Part shown: positions 17,027-24,717 of the stretch, piece after piece
How positions within the stretch are numbered: position 1 is the first letter of the stretch
Layout: each line of letters opens with the position of its first letter
Assembly (NCBI GenBank): GCA_002887195.1
Contig: PJAB01000520.1
Span: 1-24,793, forward strand
Length of the DNA: 24,793 nucleotides
Reading direction: 5' to 3'
From: Chrysochromulina parva
Taxonomy: Eukaryota > Haptophyta > Prymnesiales > Chrysochromulinaceae
Program-made: the position numbers and the translations under genes
Notes under the pieces: generated by a model
Told to the model about the DNA's origin: nothing
Database searches by the model: none
The model's input: only the letters and a program-made list of their open reading frames with translations

Positions 17027-18451
17027 ATGGAGTTCGTGCCTAACGTGTCGCGGCATGCAAAGATTATAACGCCAGTCCACTCGTCGCGTGACGCTCCGCC
17101 GCTTCCTGCCGCACTGTCGAGCTTCAGCAAGGGGCAGCAGCTCGGCAAGGGTGCCTTTGGGACGGTCTACCTCGCATTTCACAAGCCGACCGGGAGCGAG
17201 TGCGTCATGAAAGAAGTGGCGCTGCGTGGTCTCGATCCCTCGAAGCTCAAGTCGGCGTGTGCTGAGGTTGATGTGCTGCGCCAGCTTCACCACCCCTTTC
17301 TGGTTTCGTACCGCGGGTCAGTCATGGACAGTCCAACGCAGACATTGTACATCATAATGGAGTATGTAGACGGCGGTGACCTGCTCACCAAGATTGAACG
17401 CATGGCGAGGGCCGGCAGAGGGCTCCAGCCGGCCAGCGCGCCGCGCTTCGGCGAGGCGGATGTGCTCAAGCTGATCGTGCAGTGTTCCGATGCTCTCGCT
17501 TACTGCCACCACTCGTTGCACCTGCTGCACCGAGACATCAAGCCGCCCAATATCTTGCTGACGAAGAATGGCGACGCAAAGATTGGAGACTTTGGTATCA
17601 GCAAGAGCCTCGCGGCCTCCCATGCGCAGGCCAGTACGCGTTGTGGATCACCCGTGTACATGGCGCCGGAGCTGTGCCAATCAAAGCCGTATGACCGCGC
17701 AGCGGACGCATGGTCGTTTGGATGTACCATGTACCACATCTGTGCGCTGCGGCCGCCGTGGGTGGACCAGGCGGGCAAGACCGGCATCATGGGACTCGTG
17801 CGTACCATCTGCAACGCCACTCTCGATTTGCAGTCGCTCCGATCACACTACTCTTTCACTCTGTGTGAACTCATCGGCTCGCTTGTTTGCAAGGCGGCCG
17901 AGGGGCGGCCTACGTTTAAGGAGGTGCTCGACAAGCCCTTTCTGCAGGAGACGGTCCAGCATCTGTACAAGGGGTTGGGGCCGGAGGTCTATGCCATACA
18001 GCGACCAGATGGCACACGAACCTTGCCGCCCTCACTATCCGCAAGCCCGCAGCGCCCCTCGCCTCCCGGTACCGGTAAAGTACCTTCAGTACCGGCACCC
18101 GCCACGCCTCTGGCACCGCGCCCACCGACTCTGCTGGCTGCGGCGAAGAGGTTGAGTGGCTCCTTTTCGAATCTGTTGAATCGGCGGCCGCCGCCGCCTT
18201 CTCTCGCCGCAAGCCCTCGTCGGCAGCCCGCGCCGCCCCTCGCCGCACAGCCCGCACCGAAAGTCGAGCGCGTGGGTGACCACTGGAAGGTTGCTGCGCC
18301 TACGGCGGTGCCCATTGTGGCGCGTGGCACGGAGGAGCACGTGGCCGCGGCCGTCCTGCAACGCTCCTTCCAGCGAATGGCCATGCGAAGCTACAAGGCG
18401 CCTATGGGATGGTCGCATGCCATGAATAATCGCCGGGCCCATAATCTTTGA
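17027..18451 (+). CDS. NEK-like serine/threonine protein kinase
   Basis: Intron-free, 474 aa from the ATG at 17027; the frame is open further up but has no ATG. The kinase domain spans about residues 34-310: glycine loop GKGAFGTVYLA (residue 40), lysine in CVMKEVAL, hinge IIMEYVDGGDLL, catalytic loop HRDIKPPNILL (168), DFG (188), activation segment CGSPVYMAPE (APE at 213), then DAWSFGCTMYHICALRPPW. The long hinge insert and overall pattern are closest to the NEK group, which acts on centrosomes, cilia and mitosis. The C-terminal region is proline- and serine-rich (LSGSFSNLLNRRPPPP) and then has an IQ-like helix, VAAAVLQRSFQRMAMRSY, a possible calmodulin site. All catalytic residues are present, so activity is expected. 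It sits 215 bp after the DENN-FHA gene on the same strand. Confidence 0.9.
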   Translation: MEFVPNVSRHAKIITPVHSSRDAPPLPAALSSFSKGQQLGKGAFGTVYLAFHKPTGSECVMKEVALRGLDPSKLKSACAEVDVLRQLHHPFLVSYRGSVMDSPTQTLYIIMEYVDGGDLLTKIERMARAGRGLQPASAPRFGEADVLKLIVQCSDALAYCHHSLHLLHRDIKPPNILLTKNGDAKIGDFGISKSLAASHAQASTRCGSPVYMAPELCQSKPYDRAADAWSFGCTMYHICALRPPWVDQAGKTGIMGLVRTICNATLDLQSLRSHYSFTLCELIGSLVCKAAEGRPTFKEVLDKPFLQETVQHLYKGLGPEVYAIQRPDGTRTLPPSLSASPQRPSPPGTGKVPSVPAPATPLAPRPPTLLAAAKRLSGSFSNLLNRRPPPPSLAASPRRQPAPPLAAQPAPKVERVGDHWKVAAPTAVPIVARGTEEHVAAAVLQRSFQRMAMRSYKAPMGWSHAMNNRRAHNL

Positions 18452-18811
18452 GCTCTCAGTCTGGCCGTCCGCACGGCGAGCGCCGGCAATTTGAGTGTCA
18501 AAGCAAAGTAACGCGAGTCCCGTGCTGGGCCAGTGCCACTGCTGCTCCTGCCCCGACACGTCGCGGTTGTTGGGTTGATTATTTGGTCCGTTGTTTATCT
18601 GTCGCGCAGCCGTTAACGCAGCCGCAGGCAGTCTCAATTAATGCGCACCGCACGCATGATTCATGCACCACACGACCCGAGATTAGGGGTGCACGAGGCG
18701 TTACGAGTGTCAAGTACCGTACAAGATTCGGGAACGGGGCGACTCCGAGCAGGGTGGTGACGGGTGGTGTCCCTGGCGGTGCGGCCTTTGTGGCGTGGGT
18801 CGCGCGGCACC
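18452..18811. other. Convergent intergenic region, 360 bp, no gene seen
   Basis: This lies between the ends of the kinase and CSN1 genes and should hold both 3' UTRs. It contains a few short repeats such as GCGCACCGCACGCATGATTC followed by TCATGCACC near 18641-18668. No RNA gene or meaningful frame is recognised. Confidence 0.4.
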
Positions 18812-20185
18812 TCACAAGCCGACCTCCGCGCCGTACGAGAGGGGCTCGCCGAGGGCCGGGCGGGGCCGGGACTCCTGCCGGCTCGACTTGCTCGGCCCGA
18901 GGCCCGCCGCGTCGCCCGAGCCCTTGACGATGAAGTCGGCGCGCATCAGGTTGATCCGGAGCAGGAGCGCGCGCATGTCACGCGTGTACTCTTCGCCCAT
19001 CTTGATGGCGGTGGAGAAGGTGGCGGTGCGCTGGTCGGAGGCGCGCTTGTGCAGCACCTTGGCCTGGCTGTCGATGCGCGCCTTGATCTGGCCCGCCATG
19101 ATCAGCTTGGCGAGCTCCTGTTCGAGGCCGTCCACGCCAACGTTGAACGCGCTAGCCATCAGCCGCATGTCGACGGTCACAAAGGGCGAAAAGTACTGGA
19201 CGAGGGCCTTGGAGCGAATGTCGGTGTAGAGCTGCTCGACGTGATCGTGCAGGTGCAGGTCCAGCAGCAGATCGGGCTTCAGCTTGTCGAGCAGCGCCAG
19301 GCACGAGGCGTACCGGCTGTGGAAAAAGTCGTGCAAGGCCTCGCGCACCTGTGGGCAGAGCTCTAGAAAGGCGCGAAAGCCCGCCGCGTCGATGAGCTTG
19401 GTGCGGAGGTCGGCGCGGTCGAAGGAGGCGAGCGCGCACAGCCCGCCGTACAGCGCCACGTCTTGCGCCGACGCGATCTCAGCGTAGCTCGGCGCGTGGT
19501 CCGCGGAGATCTCGAGGAATTTGCGCGCGGCCTGTTTGTACTTCTTGCCCTCGAGACACGAGAGGCCCGACGCGAGGCGCAGCTGCGAGGCGAGTGCGGC
19601 GTCCGAGACCGAGTCGGGCGTCGACTCGGCCTTGGTGACGTAGTTGGCCACGTGCGTGAAGTTTCCCATTGCGATCGACGCGCGCACGACGTTGACACAC
19701 ATGGCGATGATGTGCTTGGACGTCGTGCAGTAGTCGCGCGTGCGCACGTAGCACTTGAGCGCCGTGTTGAACTCGCCGCGCTCGTAGTAAAAGTCGCCCA
19801 GCTCATTGTGCCCGAAGCGGATGCTCTCCTTGACGAGGCTCGTCTTGTGCTGGTTGAGGTCCGACTCGAGCTTCTCGAGCCTCTGCGCCGCCTTGCGGTC
19901 GACCTGCTCGACCCACGCGGAGTCGCGCGGCACGACGCTATCGTCGGCGCAGAGCGACTCCGAGATCTGGACGAGCTCCTGGAAGAGCGCAGTGTTCGTC
20001 GAGCGTTTCACTTCTGCTACCGCCATGCGCAGCGCGTCCATGCGGTGAGGTGCAGACGCCTGTGCGATGTAGGCGAGGCGCCGGATGCGCGTGACGCCCG
20101 TGTAGCTGGCCAGGTATGTCTCCAGATCAAGGGTCGAAGGCGATGGTGACGCCGCCTCCGTTCCTGTCTGCATGGGCTCAGCCAT
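18812..20185 (-). CDS. CSN1: COP9 signalosome complex subunit 1
   Basis: Intron-free, 457 aa from MAEPMQTGTEA at 20185; an upstream in-frame ATG at 20242 exists but adds only a short leader. The protein has the CSN1/GPS1 layout: an N-terminal helical repeat part (LDLETYLASYTGVTRIRRL, then FGHNELGDFYYERGEFNTAL, KCYVRTRDYCTT) and a C-terminal PCI domain (LVQYFSPFVTVDMRLMASAF, ELAKLIMAGQIKARIDSQ). The close relative Rpn7 of the proteasome lid shares the fold. GELGDFYYERGEF-like and RDYCTT blocks with DSQAKVL point to CSN1 rather than Rpn7. The complex removes NEDD8 from cullins in the nucleus and cytoplasm. It is divergent from SelO with a 158-bp gap. Confidence 0.9.
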   Translation of the reverse strand: MAEPMQTGTEAASPSPSTLDLETYLASYTGVTRIRRLAYIAQASAPHRMDALRMAVAEVKRSTNTALFQELVQISESLCADDSVVPRDSAWVEQVDRKAAQRLEKLESDLNQHKTSLVKESIRFGHNELGDFYYERGEFNTALKCYVRTRDYCTTSKHIIAMCVNVVRASIAMGNFTHVANYVTKAESTPDSVSDAALASQLRLASGLSCLEGKKYKQAARKFLEISADHAPSYAEIASAQDVALYGGLCALASFDRADLRTKLIDAAGFRAFLELCPQVREALHDFFHSRYASCLALLDKLKPDLLLDLHLHDHVEQLYTDIRSKALVQYFSPFVTVDMRLMASAFNVGVDGLEQELAKLIMAGQIKARIDSQAKVLHKRASDQRTATFSTAIKMGEEYTRDMRALLLRINLMRADFIVKGSGDAAGLGPSKSSRQESRPRPALGEPLSYGAEVGL

Positions 20186-20343
20186 GCTCGGCGAGCGCTC
20201 AGGCAGACCGAGGAAGCACCCATCTTTCACACAGGAAAGCAAACACGCCAGCGAGAGAAGTTTAGAGGTCTAATTTCGTCTCTCAAGTCCCCAATAAGCG
20301 TGAGCGCAGGTGAGCGCTCAAGGCGGCTTCGTCATCTGCTTCC
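20186..20343. promoter_or_regulatory. Shared upstream region of CSN1 and SelO
   Basis: 158 bp lie between divergent start codons. No core element is recognised; a bidirectional promoter is inferred from the arrangement. Confidence 0.35.
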
Positions 20344-22453
20344 GTGGCAAACATGCGGTCGGCCCAGCGCCTCGTGCCGGCATCTCGTGGGATATCGTCG
20401 CTCTGGCCAATCGCAGCGCTCGTCACGCGACGGAGCGTGCCCATCCTCTCCGGCGCACGTCGAAGCGTGCCCACCCTCGTCGCCTCGTCGGCCGGCACGC
20501 TCGACAACTGGGCCGCGGCCACCGACAATACCTTGTTACGCGACCTGCGCAAGGATGGGTCGTCGATACCGTGGTGGGAGTCACGAGAGGTCACTGGCGC
20601 GCACTACGTCAGCGTGCGCCCGACCGTTAACGCGAGCGAGCCGACCCTCATCATCCATTCGGCCGAGGTCGCCGCGTCGCTCGGCCTGAGTGCTGACGAA
20701 TGCGAGTCCGATGCCTTCCTCAAGACGTTTGGTGGCGCACCCGCCGAGAACGTCGAGTGCTGGGCGACTGCATATGGCGCGTCCTTTGCAGGCTCGTACG
20801 GCGGCCAGCGCGGCGACGGGCGCGCGATCAGCATCGGCCAGCTCAAGAATGGCCTCGAGGTGCAGCTCAAAGGCGCGGGCGTAACGCCCTTCAGTCGACG
20901 CTTCGACGGGCGCGCGGTGCTTCGCTCGTGTGTGCGCGAGTTCCTGGCGTCCGAGGCGATGGCGGCGCTTGGGATCCCGACGACGCGCGCCCTCTGCGTC
21001 GTCGCCACGGGTGAGAGGGTGCGCCGCTCGTCGTACGACGACAACGGCCTCTGATGGCCTCTGATTGCCACTGATGGCTTCCCTCATTGCATGCAGGTGC
21101 GCCGGTCGTGGTACGACGACAACGGGATGGAGCGCGCCATGATGGAGGCGGGTGCCGTGGGCACGCGGGTCGCCAAGAGCTTTCTGAGATTCGGGCAGAT
21201 GGAGCTCTTTTTCCAACGAGACGAGATGGCGCTGCTTCGTGAGCTTGCTGAGCACTGCCTCGAGCGCGAGTTTTCGCACTTGCTCGTCCAGCACCCGACC
21301 GAGCCGCGCTCCGAGCTGTTCGTGCGCATGTTCGACGAGGTCGCCGCGCGCCAGGCGAGTCTGGTGGCCGAGTGGCTTCGTGTGGGCTACTGCCAGGGCA
21401 ATCTCAACTCGGACAACAGCGCGCTCGGTGGCGTGACGCTAGACTACGGACCGTTTGCGTTCATGGAGCGTTTCAACCTGCTGTACAACCCATGGGTGGG
21501 GGGCGGCCTGCCATACTCCTTCGCGAAGCAGCCGCAGGCACTGGCAACGAACCTCGTCGGCCTCGCGCAAGCCTTCCTCGCGCTCGTGGAGCAGGTGGCC
21601 AAGGCGGAGGGCCGGAGCGAGAAGGACATCAACGCTCTCTCCGAAAGGGTGCGAGGCGCCGTCTCGGGCACCTTCGTGGACACGTTCAATGCACGGCACG
21701 ATGAGAACTGTCGTGCGAAGCTCGGGCTTTCCAAATGGGATGACGAGGCAGATGCGCTCTTCACAGAGCTGACGCAGCTCATGGGCAGGAGCACGGGAGA
21801 GGCGGGAATGGACTTTACCCTCTTCTTCCGCGCGCTCGGCACGGCGTCCGCGGAGGCGGCGGCCGATCGTCTCTCTCCTTCCGCCGGCGCGGCCGCCTCC
21901 GGCGATGCTGCCGAGACGGCGCTGCGCGAGAGCGCCGTTGGGGCCAGTGCGCTCCAGCCGCTCGAACAATGGCCTCTGATTGCCACCGAGTGCCTCTGAT
22001 TGCCGCTGATTGCCGCTGATTGGCTCCCTCATTGCATGTAGGTGCGCTCCAGCCGCTCGAGCAATGGCCGTCGGAGCACCGCGACGCGTGGCGCGCGTGG
22101 CTGCGCCGGTACACGGCCCGTGTGGCCGCCGACGGACGACCCACCGAGGAGCGCCGGGCCGAGATGAGACAGGCGAACCCCAAGTACATTTTGCGCAATT
22201 CGATGGCGCTGGAGGCTTACGAGGCGGCGGCGAAGGGAGATTACTCCGTCGTGCGCGAGCTGCATGCGGTGCTGCTCCGGCCGTATGAGGATCAGGGGGT
22301 GCAGGTGGATGAGCGCTGGGCCCAAACTGATTGCCGCTGATTGCCGCTGATTGCAACCCTCATTGCATGCAGGTGGATGAGCGCTGGGCCCAAAAGACGC
22401 CGCAGTGGGCGCGTAAACGTCTCGGGGTGGAGTTCATGAGCTGATCTTCATAA
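20344..22453 (+). CDS. SELENOO: Selenoprotein O (YdiU-type protein AMPylase), with selenocysteine TGA at 22442
   Basis: Four exons (20344-21018, 21097-21946, 22042-22304, 22373-22453) give 622 aa. SelO is a pseudokinase-fold enzyme that transfers AMP to Ser/Thr/Tyr of proteins, usually in mitochondria. The first 55 residues are rich in Arg, Ser and Ala and fit a mitochondrial presequence. Conserved blocks: GSYGGQRGDGRAISIGQ; VQLKGAGVTPFSRRFDGRAV (ATP-site Lys); REFLASEAMAALGIPTTRAL; GNLNSDN; LDYGPFAFM (metal Asp); the C-terminal NPKYILRN. The frame reaches TGA at 22442-22444, followed by TCT TCA TAA. Reading TGA as Sec gives the ending MSUSS, with Sec third from the end, exactly where SelO selenoproteins carry it. 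A SECIS candidate lies 117 nt downstream, so the stop is placed at 22451-22453. Confidence 0.88.
21019..21096 (+). other. SelO intron 1 (78 nt) with 29-nt exon copy
   Basis: Intron 21019-21047 matches exon 2 start 21097-21125 at 27 of 29. Three CTGAT 10-mers follow, with TGA at 21052, 21062 and 21072, one per frame, and the intron ends CCCTCATTGCATGCAG. Splicing restores ATGERVRRSWYDDNGMER. Confidence 0.92.
21947..22041 (+). other. SelO intron 2 (95 nt) with 28-nt exon copy
   Basis: Intron 21947-21974 matches exon 3 start 22042-22069 at 27 of 28. Four CTGATTGCCG-type units follow, and the intron ends CCCTCATTGCATGTAG, a TAG acceptor where its relatives have CAG. Phase 1 on both sides. Confidence 0.92.
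22305..22372 (+). other. SelO intron 3 (68 nt) with identical 22-nt exon copy
   Basis: Intron 22305-22326 is identical to exon 4 start 22373-22394; counting the preceding TGCAG on both sides the match is 27 of 27. Three 10-mers put TGA at 22328, 22338 and 22348, one per frame, and the intron ends CCTCATTGCATGCAG. This is the cleanest and probably the youngest copy in the window. Confidence 0.92.
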
Positions 22454-22547
22454 GCCTCGCTTTGGTTGAAAGCGGGTGCGTGGTTGCTTGGTGACCTGAG
22501 CTGCTCCCCACACTCAGGCGCGCGCGGTTGGAAAGGACGCGCCGCAT

Positions 22548-22629
22548 TGCGATGCGAGATGAAGCGACGAGGCCGAATGGCGCACGCCCTACCGAGGTGC
22601 CAGGCCCGCCGCTGAGGAAGCGCATTGCA
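22548..22629 (+). promoter_or_regulatory. Candidate form-II SECIS element in the SelO 3' UTR
   Basis: A hand-drawn fold shows helix I of 9 pairs (TGCGATGCG 22548-22556 with CGCATTGCA 22621-22629, one G-U). It continues with an internal loop and the non-canonical quartet ATGA (22559-22562) opposite TGAG (22613-22616). Helix II pairs 22563-22574 with 22603-22613, with two mismatches and a bulge. Unpaired AA follows at 22576-22577. Helix III has 6 pairs (TGGCGC 22578-22583 with GTGCCA 22597-22602). This is the order of a form-II SECIS, the signal that recodes TGA to selenocysteine. Energies were not computed. Confidence 0.72.
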
Positions 22630-23203
22630 GGATTTTGCAGGATTGCTGGTTAGCTGCACGCTCGGGCGAGTGGTGCCGAGTTCACACTCGAAACCACAGG
22701 CACGACCTCCCTTGGGTCGTCGTGCGACCGCCACACTCGTGAGCGGTAAATGTTACGCGTCAGTTTATATTGATTTGGAACGGATCGCTGGGGCTGTCAT
22801 TGACGCCGGGGGCGAGTGCGCACGGCGCACCAGCCGGCACCAACTCGACAACGGCGCGCAATAAATGCGCGACGATGCCGCGTGTGGCACGCGGCACGTC
22901 CTCGCCGGTCGGCGACCGTGCCCGGGTGCGGGTCGCGGTGCGTCGGTGCTCGGTCGCGTCGTTTAAACGTAACGAAACGATTCGACATTTTACGTTCCTC
23001 GTTTTTTAGTCGTCGGAAGTCGGTACTCGGGTGTGCGCGAGTGTGTGTGGTCACTGGTCTGTCGCTTCGTGTGGGGTCTCTCGACTATTCTCAGATATCT
23101 TAGGCCAGCCCAGGGCGCCCGCTCTCGCCGCCTATGTAAGCTTGCGCAGGGCGAGGCCTTCTGTGACTTAACCGTCGGATGCGATGGGATTGCCTCAAAA
23201 CGG
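22630..23203. other. Convergent intergenic region, no gene seen
   Basis: This lies between the SelO 3' UTR and the end of the plastid-protein gene. It holds a perfect 9-bp hairpin TGCCGCGTG-TGG-CACGCGGCA at 22876-22896. It also has GCGCAATAAATGCGC at 22856-22870, an AATAAA within a short palindrome, and an AT-richer stretch near 22960-23010. A GGATTTTGCAGGATTGC repeat is at about 22630. No RNA gene is recognised. Confidence 0.4.
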
Positions 23204-24481
23204 CTATGAGCCGCCCTTCAGTTTGTCGACCTCTCTTTTCGCGGCGTCGAGCTGCGCCTGCGCTTCCGACTGAATGCTCGAGATCGTGTTCCTGACGCGG
23301 TTCGAGATGGTCTCAGTCACCTTTTGGGGCGCCGCTTTGACCGTCTCGACCGTCTCCGTAACCGTGGTCGTCACACCCTCGACCACCTCGCCGGGCAGAG
23401 CCTGCACCTTCAACGCGACCGAGTCCAAAGCCTTAAGAGCCTTTTGTTGCTGCTCGAGCAGGGCGAGCTCCGCATTCAACGCGGCGAGCTCAGCATACGC
23501 CGACGTCGTGTCGGACACTGCACCACCTACGAACCGTGCCGCCTCGCCAGCTTCGTCCGGACGAGTCGCTGCGTATGCTCCAAGCCCACCAATGAAGATG
23601 GCGCCCGCAAGCGCCGCATCTGTCAGCAGCTCGCCACTCAGTCCGACGCCGGCGCTCGTGACTGCAACGTCCGCGAGCACGCCTCCAATGGCGGCACCCG
23701 CAAGGCCAGCACCGAAGAGGCTATTGCCCGGCGACGCCGACGTTGGTGCGCCGAAATCGAGTGGCTCGTCGTCGTCGAAGTCCGGAGTCTCCGGCACGGT
23801 CTCCTGGTCGTTCGAGAGGTCGGGCAAGGAGGGCAATGTGAAGCCACCCAAAGGGGGAGGCGGTGGCGGAGGCGAGGCGCGCTTTGGGGGTGAAGCAGCC
23901 CCCGCCGGCTTGGACGCAAATGGATTGGAGAAGGCGGGCGATTCAAATGGATTGGAGAAGGCGGGCGACGGAGGTGATGGCGCCGCCGCTGCCTTTGCAA
24001 ATTGGTTCGTGAACGCTGGCGTGGCGGGCGGAGGGGGTTTGGCCGGCGGCGGCGCAGCCTTAGCGGCGAACGGATTCGTGAATGCAGGAGGAGTAGGTGG
24101 CGGTGGGGCAGGAGGTGGTGGTGCAGCCTTAGCAAACGGATTCTGGAACGCGGGCTTGGGTGGCGCAGGCGCGGCTGCTTCCTTCTTGACGACCGGTTTG
24201 GGAGGTGCGGGGGAGGGGGCTGCCTTCTTGGCGACCGTCTTTGCTGGCTTAGATGCCTTCACATCCTCAGTTGCTTTGGAGCCACCGAAGCTGAACAGTC
24301 CCTTCTTCGGCTGCGGTGGCGGTGGTGGTGGTGGCTTGCGACCAAACTGCGCGACGATTGCCTCAGCCCGTCGAGCAGTGGGAGATACGCGGCAAACGGA
24401 GTGTGCCGGTGCCAACGTGAGCGCGTCAGCCACGGCGATGAGCGCGACGGATGCAACGAGGAATCGCATCATAGACGCCAC
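23204..24481 (-). CDS. Plastid-targeted proline-rich membrane protein with PAFxNPF repeats
   Basis: An intron-free frame of 425 aa. The N-terminus is a signal peptide (MMRFLVASVALIAVADA) followed by a Ser/Arg/Ala-rich stretch without acidic residues (SVCRVSPTARRAEAIVA). This is the bipartite presequence expected for a plastid bounded by extra membranes. Residues about 50-215 are proline-rich linker with polyPro runs and five short motifs: PAFQNPF, PAFTNPF, PAFTNQF, PAFSNPF and PAFSNPF. An acidic patch (ETPDFDDDEPLDFG) precedes a Gly/Ala-rich hydrophobic region (LFGAGLAGAAIGGVLADVAV, LAGAIFIGGLGAYAA), probably one or two membrane helices. The last 110 residues are amphipathic helix or coiled coil (AELAALNAELALLEQQQKAL, ISSIQSEAQAQLDAAKREV). 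No known family is recognised. A thylakoid or envelope structural role is a guess. Confidence 0.78.
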   Translation of the reverse strand: MASMMRFLVASVALIAVADALTLAPAHSVCRVSPTARRAEAIVAQFGRKPPPPPPPQPKKGLFSFGGSKATEDVKASKPAKTVAKKAAPSPAPPKPVVKKEAAAPAPPKPAFQNPFAKAAPPPPAPPPPTPPAFTNPFAAKAAPPPAKPPPPATPAFTNQFAKAAAAPSPPSPAFSNPFESPAFSNPFASKPAGAASPPKRASPPPPPPPLGGFTLPSLPDLSNDQETVPETPDFDDDEPLDFGAPTSASPGNSLFGAGLAGAAIGGVLADVAVTSAGVGLSGELLTDAALAGAIFIGGLGAYAATRPDEAGEAARFVGGAVSDTTSAYAELAALNAELALLEQQQKALKALDSVALKVQALPGEVVEGVTTTVTETVETVKAAPQKVTETISNRVRNTISSIQSEAQAQLDAAKREVDKLKGGS

Positions 24482-24679
24482 GCGATCTCGCGGGAACGGA
24501 GGTGCACAGTTTTAATCTTCCGCGGTCAAAATAACTTTGGTGGGCGCTGGTTGTGAGGTTCGTGTGTGTCCCGTGTGTGTCCCGGCTCCCCCGGTGTTTT
24601 TGAACCTGTACAATGTACCGGTACCCTGTCCCGTCAGTCGGCCGCGGGGGGGCTGCGGCTGTTGAGTCGGCCGGGGTCA

Positions 24680-24717
24680 GGGGGGGTTTGTTATCGAGTT
24701 TGGGGGGGTTTGTTATC
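24680..24717 (+). repeat. 16-nt direct repeat with G7 run
   Basis: GGGGGGGTTTGTTATC occurs at 24680-24695 and 24702-24717, 22 nt apart. The second copy overlaps the palindrome that follows. The G7 runs could take part in a G-quadruplex. Confidence 0.85.

Noticed and set aside
22442..22444. TGA as the true end of SelO, making it a non-seleno form
   Set aside because: The following TCT TCA TAA matches the U-S-S ending of the family and a SECIS-like fold lies downstream.
23274..24515. Long plus-strand frame of 413 codons opposite the plastid-protein gene
   Set aside because: It is a Gly/Ala/Ser-rich mirror of the proline-rich minus-strand gene, has no domain or targeting signal, and is expected from the base composition.
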